Assembly: GCA_003249015.1 (NCBI GenBank)
Contig: QBLS01000021.1
Coordinates: 17,785 to 81,784, forward strand
Direction of reading: 5' to 3'
Length of the DNA: 64,000 nt
Source of the DNA: Pseudanabaena sp.
GTDB lineage: Bacteria; Cyanobacteriota; Cyanobacteriia; Pseudanabaenales; Pseudanabaenaceae
Position numbers and translations under genes: made by a program. Numbering within the stretch: the stretch's first letter is position 1; each line of letters begins with the position of its first letter. Shown piece by piece: positions 47,010-55,122 of the stretch. Below the pieces are notes generated by a model that was not told where the DNA came from, searched no databases, and saw only the letters and a program-made list of their open reading frames with translations.

Positions 47010-50000
47010 ATGACTTTACATGAAGATAATATTCGCGACTCCGATATTGCCATCATTGGCATGATGGGACGCTTCCCTGGGGCTAATAATGTTGAGACAT
47101 TATGGAGCAATCTTCGTGATGGAGTAGAGTCAATTTCGCAATTTTCTGATAAAGAGCTAATAGCGGCGGGTATAGATGCAGAATTATTGAGCCAACCTAA
47201 TTATGTCAAAGCGAATGGATTATTAGAAAATATCGATTTATTCGACGCTAATTTCTTCGGTTTTAGTGCTAAAGAGGCAGAAATAGTCGATCCACAACAT
47301 CGCCTATTTCTAGAATGTGCGTGGGAAGCTTTAGAAAATGCAGGATACGATCCTGAAACCTATCAAGGGGCAATCGGGGTCTACGCGGGAACTGGTACTA
47401 ATAGCTATCTCTACAACAATCTCGTACCGATGATGCAGAACCTTGATGCAACCGTCGCTTTTCAAGTTTTTCTGGGTAATGATAAGGATTTTGTAGCGAC
47501 GCGGACTTCCTATAAGCTCAATCTTAAAGGCCCAAGTATTAATGTCAGTACAGCCTGTTCTACATCTCTTGTAGTTGTGCATTTAGCAAGTCAGAGCCTA
47601 TTAAGCGGCGAATGTGACATGGTGCTGGTCGGCGGCGTATCCATTAGGGTTCCCCAAAAAACAGGTTATCTTTATCAACAGGGAATGATCTATTCACCCG
47701 ATGGTCATTGTCGCGCCTTTGATGCCCAATCACAGGGGACCATCGGGGGGAATGGCGTAGGTGTGATCGTACTGAAGCGATTGACAGATGCGATCGCTGA
47801 TGGTGATTACATTCATGCAGTGATCAAAGGCTCTGCAATTAACAATGATGGCGCGAGGAAGGTTGGCTATACCGCTCCTAGTGTAGAGGGACAGGCGGCA
47901 GTGATTGCTGAAGCTCAAGCGATCGCAGAAGTTGATGCAGAAACAATTACCTATATCGAAGCCCATGGTACCGCCACAGATCTCGGCGATCCCATCGAAA
48001 TTGCAGCGCTCACCAAAGCTTTTCAACAAAGCACCGACAAAAAAGGTTTCTGTGCGATCGGTTCTCTTAAAACTAATGTCGGGCATTTAGACGCAGCCGC
48101 AGGGATTTCAGGTGTGATCAAAACTGTCCAAGCCCTTAAACATAAGCAAATTCCTCCAAGCTTGTATTTTGAAACTCCCAACCCCAAAATTGATTTTGCG
48201 AATAGTCCTTTTTATGTCAACGCGAAACTAAGGGAATGGGAAGCGATCGCACCAAGAAGGGCTGGAGTTAGTTCTTTTGGAATTGGCGGTACTAACGCCC
48301 ATGTAATTTTGGAAGAAGCACCAGCGATCTGCCCTTCTGGCGAATCACGTCCCTATCAACTGCTACTACTTTCAGCAAAAACGGCAACGGCTCTCAATCA
48401 AGCCCAAGCCAATTTAGCTAGTTATCTTCAGGCAAACTCCAATAAACTCAATCTTGCAGATATTGCCTTCACGCTGAAGTTAGGAAGGCAATCTTTTGAG
48501 CATCGACGGATGGTAATTTGTGAAAATACTAACGCCAAAATTCAAGAGGCGATCGCGGCTATAGATAGCAACGATCCACAAAAAGTTTTCAGCCAGTTTA
48601 CCGATTTAAAAACTCGCCCAGTAACGATGATGTTTTCGGGACAAGGCTCTCAATATGTGGGCATGGGACAAGATCTTTATCGCCATGAGTCAATTTTTCA
48701 AGAACATTTAGATCGCTGTTGTGATTTATTAATCCCACACTTGGGACTGGATTTACGCCAGATTTTATATCCTGAAGCAGGTAGGACAGAGCAAGCGCAG
48801 AAACAACTCCAACAAACGGCGATCGCTCAACCTGCAATTTTTGCGATCGAATATGCCTTGGCACAACTATGGATATCTTGGGGCATAAAACCTCAAGCGA
48901 TGATTGGACATAGTATTGGTGAATATGTGGCTGCTTGTCTCGCCCAAGTTTTTTCCTTAGAAGATGCCCTCAAGCTGGTTGCCGCAAGGGGCAAGTTAAT
49001 GCAGCAATTGCCCTCGGGAGCAATGTTAGCCGTCTCTCTGTCGGAAACTGAGGTCGCCACCTTCCTCAACCCAGATCTTGCCATCGCTGCTATCAATACC
49101 CCATCATCAACGGTATTGGCGGGTTCTTTAGAAGCGATCGCAAATCTCGAAAAACAACTCGAAGTTAAGGAGGTAAATTATCGCTGTCTTCATACCTCCC
49201 ATGCTTTCCATTCAGCGATGATGGAACCGATGCTGCCTGATTTTTTGGCGCTACTAGCAAAAGTTAATCTTCAGCCTCCCCAAATTCCCTATGTCTCCAA
49301 CGTCACAGGTACATGGATTACCAAAACCGAAGCAACCGATCCGCAATATTGGCTGAAACATATTCGCCAAACCGTAAAATTTTCTGAAGGTTTACAGCAA
49401 ATTCTCAAAGAGCCACAAACCTTACTCTTAGAAGTTGGTGCAGGCAAAACTCTCAATACTTTAGCGCGTCAACAGGTAGCGCGATCGCCTCTCAATATTT
49501 TATCTTCTCTGCCCCACCCCCAAGATCCCCAGTCAGATTTAGCTTTTCTATTTACTACCCTCGGTCAGTTATGGCTCGCGGGTGTCCCAATCGACTGGAC
49601 AAGCTTTTACATCGATGAAAATCGCCACCGTATTCCTTTGCCTACCTATCCCTTTGAGCGCCAAAGTTACTGGATTGAACCCAAGCAGTCGTCCCCATCA
49701 GCTATAGCTCGTACCGCTAAGGATATCCCTACGGAAATTAGAAAACCCGATCTTGCGGATTGGTTCTATATTCCTGCATGGAAACAATCTGTTTCTCCAA
49801 TTGCGGAAATGAGTTTACTGCCTCGCGATCTGGGCTGGTTAATCTTTGTCGATGACTGTCAACTCAGCGATCACCTGATCGAGCGCCTCAATGCGGAACA
49901 GCAAGATATAACTACAGTCACTATCGGCAGTGAATTTACGAGATTAGGCGATCGCAGTTACAGCATTAACCCTAGTCAATCGTCGGACTATGAGAATTTA

Positions 50001-51707
50001 ATTCGGGAATTAAAAGACAGTCTCCAAAGTCGAGGCAAACGCTTAAATCACATTATCCATTTGTGGAATGTGAATAGAACACCACTCACCGTTGATGATG
50101 TATTGCGGCAGGAGGATCAAGTTTTAGATCTGGGACTGAATAGTCTGATTTTTACCACTCAAGCATTAGGAAATCACTTCTCATCTGAGAATTTAGATAT
50201 CGTCGTAGTCTCCAATGATTTACAAGAAGTCACAGGCACAGAAAATCTCTGTCCCGAAAAGGCTACTTTACTTGGAGCAGTACAGATCGTGCCACAGGAA
50301 TATCCAAATATTCATTGTCGAAGTGTGGACTTTACTCTAGCAACCGAAAATCAAACCAACGCTAAATTAGTTGAGCAATTACTACGCGAAATTATTACGT
50401 CCACCTCAGATGTGATGATCGCCTATCGTGGCAACTATCGATGGGTACAACAATTTGAGCCGCGCCAATTTCCTGCAAATCTATTAACTGAGTCAAGTTA
50501 CCAAACTCCCAATTGTCGGATTAGGGAGTCAGGAGTCTATCTGATCACAGGCGGCATGGGCGGTATGGGGCTTGCCTTTGCCAAATATCTAGCCCAGACT
50601 GCTAAAGCCAAACTAATCTTAATTGGGCGATCGCCTTTTCCCGACTATTATGACTGGTCAAATTGGCTAGATACCCACGATCCAGAAGATGCAACTTCTC
50701 AAAAAATTAAGCAACTGCAAAGCATGGAAACTTTGGGAGCAGAAGTGTTCGCGATTAGCGCTGATGTATCCAATCTTGAACAGATGCAAGCAGTAATTAC
50801 CCAAGCGGAGCAACGCTTTGGATCGATTAATGGCGTACTCCATGCAGCAGGTGTCCCTGACTATGGCGGTGTAATTGCTCGGCGAGATCGCACAACTATT
50901 GCCCCTGCATTAGCACCCAAATTCAGAGGTACTTTAGTATTAGATCAGCTATTGCAACATACTCAACTTGATTTTCTATTACTCTGTTCCTCCCTCAGTT
51001 CTCTATTACACGGCATTAAATTTGGAGAAGTCAGTTATTGTGCTGCCAATGATTTTCTGGATGCCTATGCCTATGCAAAAACTGCGAGAGACGGCACTTT
51101 TACAGTGTCGATTAACTGGACTGATTGGAAAGAAGTAGGTATGTCAGTCAAGGCTGCGATGCGATCGCCTAAATCAATCGCTCAAAATGAGGCTGAGACA
51201 ATGATCCTTGATGGGCCATCTCCCTCAGAAGGCGTAGAAATTTTTAAACGAGTTTTACAAAGCCCTAGTCCTCGCGTCGCTATTTCAACCCAAGATCTCC
51301 TGCCATTAATTGAGCGTTATCAGTCCTTATCCATATCCTCATTCCCAGAAGCCGTAGAGGAAAATACTAGCTATCATCCTCGACCCGAACTAGCTAATGC
51401 CTATGTCTCCCCACGTAACCAAACAGAACAGGCAATCGCCAAAATTTGGCAACAGATTATCGGTGTTGATCGGGTAGGAATTTACGATAACTTCTTTGAA
51501 TTAGGCGGTGACTCTTTGATTGGCTTACAAGTCATTGCAAAATTGAATCAAGAGTTTAAATCAAATGTTCCCGTCGCCACTCTCTATAAAGCCCCAACTG
51601 TTAGTACCATCGCGGAAGTTGTTAATCCCACAACCATCGAAAGCGATCCCACTAAGCAAAGACGCGATCGCGGCGAAAGGAGGCGCGAAAAGAGACTACA
51701 GAAATAA
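47010..51707 (+). CDS. Type I PKS module: KS-AT(malonyl)-KR-ACP
   Basis: A 1565-residue PKS, the last gene of the + operon. Key residues are KS Cys183 in STACSTS, with EAHGTAT and GHLDAAAG; AT Ser635 in GHSIGEY, with SHAFH (malonyl); KR TGGMGGMG near 1178 and Tyr1343 in YCAAN; and ACP Ser1502 in GGDSL. It extends the second Ile to an isostatine-like unit. It carries no thioesterase, and its basic C-tail (RRDRGERRREKRLQK) resembles those preceding KS-first subunits. The chain is therefore expected to pass to a PKS encoded on the other strand. A ribosome site AAGGATAG precedes the ATG. It converges with the next gene with 43 bp between stops. Confidence 0.95.
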   Translation: MTLHEDNIRDSDIAIIGMMGRFPGANNVETLWSNLRDGVESISQFSDKELIAAGIDAELLSQPNYVKANGLLENIDLFDANFFGFSAKEAEIVDPQHRLFLECAWEALENAGYDPETYQGAIGVYAGTGTNSYLYNNLVPMMQNLDATVAFQVFLGNDKDFVATRTSYKLNLKGPSINVSTACSTSLVVVHLASQSLLSGECDMVLVGGVSIRVPQKTGYLYQQGMIYSPDGHCRAFDAQSQGTIGGNGVGVIVLKRLTDAIADGDYIHAVIKGSAINNDGARKVGYTAPSVEGQAAVIAEAQAIAEVDAETITYIEAHGTATDLGDPIEIAALTKAFQQSTDKKGFCAIGSLKTNVGHLDAAAGISGVIKTVQALKHKQIPPSLYFETPNPKIDFANSPFYVNAKLREWEAIAPRRAGVSSFGIGGTNAHVILEEAPAICPSGESRPYQLLLLSAKTATALNQAQANLASYLQANSNKLNLADIAFTLKLGRQSFEHRRMVICENTNAKIQEAIAAIDSNDPQKVFSQFTDLKTRPVTMMFSGQGSQYVGMGQDLYRHESIFQEHLDRCCDLLIPHLGLDLRQILYPEAGRTEQAQKQLQQTAIAQPAIFAIEYALAQLWISWGIKPQAMIGHSIGEYVAACLAQVFSLEDALKLVAARGKLMQQLPSGAMLAVSLSETEVATFLNPDLAIAAINTPSSTVLAGSLEAIANLEKQLEVKEVNYRCLHTSHAFHSAMMEPMLPDFLALLAKVNLQPPQIPYVSNVTGTWITKTEATDPQYWLKHIRQTVKFSEGLQQILKEPQTLLLEVGAGKTLNTLARQQVARSPLNILSSLPHPQDPQSDLAFLFTTLGQLWLAGVPIDWTSFYIDENRHRIPLPTYPFERQSYWIEPKQSSPSAIARTAKDIPTEIRKPDLADWFYIPAWKQSVSPIAEMSLLPRDLGWLIFVDDCQLSDHLIERLNAEQQDITTVTIGSEFTRLGDRSYSINPSQSSDYENLIRELKDSLQSRGKRLNHIIHLWNVNRTPLTVDDVLRQEDQVLDLGLNSLIFTTQALGNHFSSENLDIVVVSNDLQEVTGTENLCPEKATLLGAVQIVPQEYPNIHCRSVDFTLATENQTNAKLVEQLLREIITSTSDVMIAYRGNYRWVQQFEPRQFPANLLTESSYQTPNCRIRESGVYLITGGMGGMGLAFAKYLAQTAKAKLILIGRSPFPDYYDWSNWLDTHDPEDATSQKIKQLQSMETLGAEVFAISADVSNLEQMQAVITQAEQRFGSINGVLHAAGVPDYGGVIARRDRTTIAPALAPKFRGTLVLDQLLQHTQLDFLLLCSSLSSLLHGIKFGEVSYCAANDFLDAYAYAKTARDGTFTVSINWTDWKEVGMSVKAAMRSPKSIAQNEAETMILDGPSPSEGVEIFKRVLQSPSPRVAISTQDLLPLIERYQSLSISSFPEAVEENTSYHPRPELANAYVSPRNQTEQAIAKIWQQIIGVDRVGIYDNFFELGGDSLIGLQVIAKLNQEFKSNVPVATLYKAPTVSTIAEVVNPTTIESDPTKQRRDRGERRREKRLQK

Positions 51708-51750
51708 AAAGAATGAAGATGTACTTGGCGCTGTCTTATTCTTCTGGATT

Positions 51751-54660
51751 TTAATAAGTTGGTCTAGCAAATAGATATCCCTGTCCATACTTACAATTAA
51801 GTGATTCTAAATGATCTCGCTGGGCTGAAGTCTCAACACCAACAGCAACTACATCAATATTGAGAGATTGAGCAAACTTGTGAATGCAGATTAATAGATG
51901 ATGGTTAGTGGTTAAACCTTGAATCACAGTCTGATGAATTTTCAGGCGATCAAATTGGGAATATAGAAGAAGCATCCCTTCAGAATAGTTCACAAAATCA
52001 AGATTGACACCAAACTTGTCCAACTGTAGTTTTACACCTAATGCTTTTAGATTAGACAAGACTGTGATTGCCACTTGAGGATTATTCCGAATAGTACTTT
52101 CAGGAATTTCTAGCGCTAAACTGGCAGGACTGATTGCATATTTATTGACGATCTCTGAGATTTTGGTTAATAAATTTGGATGAAAGAACTGTTGAGCCGA
52201 TAAATTAAGACTTATCTCAATCGATTTATTGAGGAATTGATGTTCCCAGATATTAATATGATGACAAATTTCATCAATAGTCCACCAACCCAGATCAATA
52301 ATCAAACCCGATTCTTCTAAATCTTCGATAAAATCACAAGAAGAAATTAATCCCTGTTTGGGATGTTGCCATCGTAAGAATGACTCAAATCCATTAGTCT
52401 TTTTTGTTTTTAGATCAATAATGGGTTGGTAGTAGAACATAAATTGCTTCTCTTCTAGAGCAATCTGTAAATCTCTTGCTGAGAAACGAAGTCGAGAGCT
52501 TGGATAGGAATCAATGTTCGCATTACTAGACCGATTATCCTGACTATATAGATGTTCTAATCTTGAGACTTGGGCTAATTTATTTATATCAATTTTCAGG
52601 TTTTGATTTATTGCAGTAAGTTCGCGATCACGCAGTTTGTTAGCAATAATATCGCTAACAGTTTCATCCAACTCTGAATTAAAAGCGAGACTAGGTACAT
52701 AGCCTAGAACAATGTTCTTTAGTAATGTACAGATAGTCCAAGAGTCGTTATACTCTGCTGCCTCAGCAAGTTTAACCAGCGTAGTATCTAAATGCTGAGG
52801 CAAGCGATCGCTTGCATTCCAAACAACTCGAATCTTTTCGTGCTCGGTACGTTCATACTTCTCACCAGGGACAAACAACTCTTCAAATAACTTTTCCCCT
52901 GGACGCAAGCCTGTATAAACAATGTCAATATCCTTACCAACTTCATAACCCGAAAGATGGATCAAATCCTTAGCCAGATCCAAAATTTTCACAGGCTCAC
53001 CCATATCCAGCATACAAACTTTCCCACCTCTTCCCAACACCGCAGCTTGCAAAACCAACTGCACAGCTTCAGGAATTGTCATAAAGTAGCGAATAATATC
53101 AGGGTGTGTAATCGTCACGGGTCCCCCTGACGCGATCTGGCGCTTAAATGTGGGAACTACACTGCCACGACTGCCCAAAACATTTCCAAAACGTACAACG
53201 GTAAAGGATTTGTTAAATTTTTTGGCAGTTTGTAAAACCACCATCTCGGCAACTCGCTTAGTTGCGCCCATAATGTTTGTGGGATTAACTGCCTTATCAG
53301 TGGAAATCATCACAAAATTTTCTACATCATAAGCACCAGCAAGTTCAACTAGATTTTTAGTTCCCAATATATTAGTGGTAACTGCTTCAGGTGGATTTAG
53401 CTCCATCAAAGGGACATGTTTATGAGCAGCAGCATGAAAAACGATGTCAGGGCGAAAATTTTCAAATATATACTTAAGGCGAGAATAGGATCGAATATCA
53501 CAAATATAAGTGTGCAGTTTGAGAACTGGAATATCAATTCCCATTAACTGAATTGACTGCTCTAGTTCCTGATGAATCAAGAAAATGGAGTTCTCACCTT
53601 TACCTAGCAACATAATTTCACTAGGCTGAAAATTAAAAATTTGACGACAGATCTCACTGCCAATTGATCCCCCTGCGCCTGTGACTAAGATCTTTTTACC
53701 TCTTACAAGTTCTGATACTTTCTGAAGGTCTGTTTCAATCGGCTGGCGGCGCAATAAATCCTCAATCTCAACATTCCGCAAGTTATTGACTTCAACCCCG
53801 CGATCGCTACTCAAGATTTCCGTCAAGCTTGGCAAAGTAATTACAGGTACATTACTTTGTTTACAAATATCTACAATAGCTCGGATATTTTCTCCAGCAG
53901 CAGATGGCATCGCAATAATTACCTTGTCAATTCGCAGTGATTGAATCACATGACCAATTTTGAAACGGTCACCGACGACATTAATACCGAGAATCTTTTG
54001 ATGTAGCTTATTAGGATTGTCATCAATAAAAGCGATCGGTTGAAGTTTGTATTGTGAACTAACTTGCATTTGTCGTACTAGGGAAGTCCCAGCATTACCT
54101 GCACCAACGATCAAAACCCTAGTGTTACTTTGAGATATAGCTACTTTGCATCTTGCGTTTTTAACCTTCCGATGATGAAGCAGTTCGCGCATTCCGTAGC
54201 GAAATCCTGAAACCGCAACTAAACTAAGCAACGCATCAATCAAAAATAGAGATCGCGGCAAATTGCTGATTACAGGAAAATGCGATCCTGACACCTTATA
54301 TAAAAAATCTAGGATCAAACCTTCAATTACAGTAGCTAGGAGAATTGCAGAAGCAATATCTATAAAATCCTTGGCTCCAGCATATTGCCAAAAACGGCTG
54401 TATATACCAAAGCCGATAAATGTAGCCAGTTTAGTAACTGTGAAAAGCAATGTAGTAAAACAAAGCAGCCATTGATAATCTGGAATACTACCTAGATTGC
54501 CATCTAATCTGACAATTAAAGCCAAGGTAGTTATGATTAAAAACATCCAAGTGTCAACTATAAAATAATAACGATTTCTTAACTTAGAAACATCTAAAAT
54601 AGATTTTTTCATCTTGTCATCACGTCTAAATATAAGTCGAATACTTTTTGTTTTTTCCAA
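51751..54660 (-). CDS. FlaA1/CapD-like sugar-nucleotide dehydratase fused to a degenerate EAL domain
   Basis: A 969-residue membrane protein. Residues ~15-165 give four helices. A first Rossmann unit has RVLIVGAGNAG and a second has TGAGGSIG near 330. The SDR catalytic region reads ISTDKAVNPTNIMGATK, with Met where classic SDRs have Tyr, as in the FlaA1/PglF/CapD group that dehydrates UDP-N-acetyl-hexosamines at the inner membrane. From about 700 to the end lies an EAL domain. It keeps Glu759 (as ESF), the Asn of SLNLSA, the Glu of EIPES, Asp881 and the Lys of LKIH. Lys882 replaces the second Asp of DDFG, and Val940 replaces the Glu of AEGVET. It is therefore probably not an active c-di-GMP phosphodiesterase but may bind the nucleotide. 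The fusion suggests second-messenger control of polysaccharide synthesis. Confidence 0.92.
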   Translation of the reverse strand: MEKTKSIRLIFRRDDKMKKSILDVSKLRNRYYFIVDTWMFLIITTLALIVRLDGNLGSIPDYQWLLCFTTLLFTVTKLATFIGFGIYSRFWQYAGAKDFIDIASAILLATVIEGLILDFLYKVSGSHFPVISNLPRSLFLIDALLSLVAVSGFRYGMRELLHHRKVKNARCKVAISQSNTRVLIVGAGNAGTSLVRQMQVSSQYKLQPIAFIDDNPNKLHQKILGINVVGDRFKIGHVIQSLRIDKVIIAMPSAAGENIRAIVDICKQSNVPVITLPSLTEILSSDRGVEVNNLRNVEIEDLLRRQPIETDLQKVSELVRGKKILVTGAGGSIGSEICRQIFNFQPSEIMLLGKGENSIFLIHQELEQSIQLMGIDIPVLKLHTYICDIRSYSRLKYIFENFRPDIVFHAAAHKHVPLMELNPPEAVTTNILGTKNLVELAGAYDVENFVMISTDKAVNPTNIMGATKRVAEMVVLQTAKKFNKSFTVVRFGNVLGSRGSVVPTFKRQIASGGPVTITHPDIIRYFMTIPEAVQLVLQAAVLGRGGKVCMLDMGEPVKILDLAKDLIHLSGYEVGKDIDIVYTGLRPGEKLFEELFVPGEKYERTEHEKIRVVWNASDRLPQHLDTTLVKLAEAAEYNDSWTICTLLKNIVLGYVPSLAFNSELDETVSDIIANKLRDRELTAINQNLKIDINKLAQVSRLEHLYSQDNRSSNANIDSYPSSRLRFSARDLQIALEEKQFMFYYQPIIDLKTKKTNGFESFLRWQHPKQGLISSCDFIEDLEESGLIIDLGWWTIDEICHHINIWEHQFLNKSIEISLNLSAQQFFHPNLLTKISEIVNKYAISPASLALEIPESTIRNNPQVAITVLSNLKALGVKLQLDKFGVNLDFVNYSEGMLLLYSQFDRLKIHQTVIQGLTTNHHLLICIHKFAQSLNIDVVAVGVETSAQRDHLESLNCKYGQGYLFARPTY

Positions 54661-55122
54661 ATATCAAGAATAACAATGCTGTTAAAATGTATACAAGTCA
54701 TTCCTATACAGAACTTTAAAAACATTTTGAAAACACATATACAGCATACAAGTACTGTTGTGAGGAACAAATAACAATTTTACAATTCGATATTTATTGA
54801 TTAGTAAAAAATCAAAATTCAATAACCTCTCTAGCATCAATACAAATATTAAAAAGCCAGTTTAATTTATATACTACAGATAGTCAGTGATCACCGAATT
54901 ATTTGCCTGTGACATGAATCACTCCCTTAGCTACTTGAAAAGTCAAGATAAAATATAGACAAGAACTGAAGTAAGATGATAGCTTTTAAGACTGAGATCT
55001 ACCTCACTTTAAAGTTTTTATTCACAAACAAGAAGTTTTGTGAATAAATTTTAAATATAATTAAGCCAACTTTAGAGTAACTTGTCGATAATATTAATAA
55101 GTTAGTTAGACATTTCCTTCCT
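54661..55122. promoter_or_regulatory. Divergent intergenic region between dehydratase-EAL and Wzc-type kinase genes
   Basis: This AT-rich 462-bp region separates two divergent start codons and should hold both promoters. I see no convincing -35/-10 pair, tRNA or small ORF. The one clear structure is the hairpin at 55017-55048 in the leader of the kinase gene. Confidence 0.5.
55017..55048 (+). other. 12-bp perfect hairpin in the kinase gene leader
   Basis: TTTATTCACAAA at 55017-55028 and TTTGTGAATAAA at 55037-55048 pair perfectly around an 8-base loop. It lies 75 bp before the start codon of the Wzc-type gene. As DNA it could be an operator for a dimeric regulator; as RNA it would be a modest AU-rich hairpin. 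No T-run follows directly, so termination is unlikely. Confidence 0.55.

Noticed and set aside
2542..51707. Classical aeruginosin or spumigin cluster
   Set aside because: The loading protein is AerA-like, but no Choi-forming genes are visible and the PKS-rich order is different.
51708..51750. Bidirectional terminator between convergent genes
   Set aside because: Only short AAGAAT/ATTCTT matches are present in 43 bp; no stable stem with a T-run.
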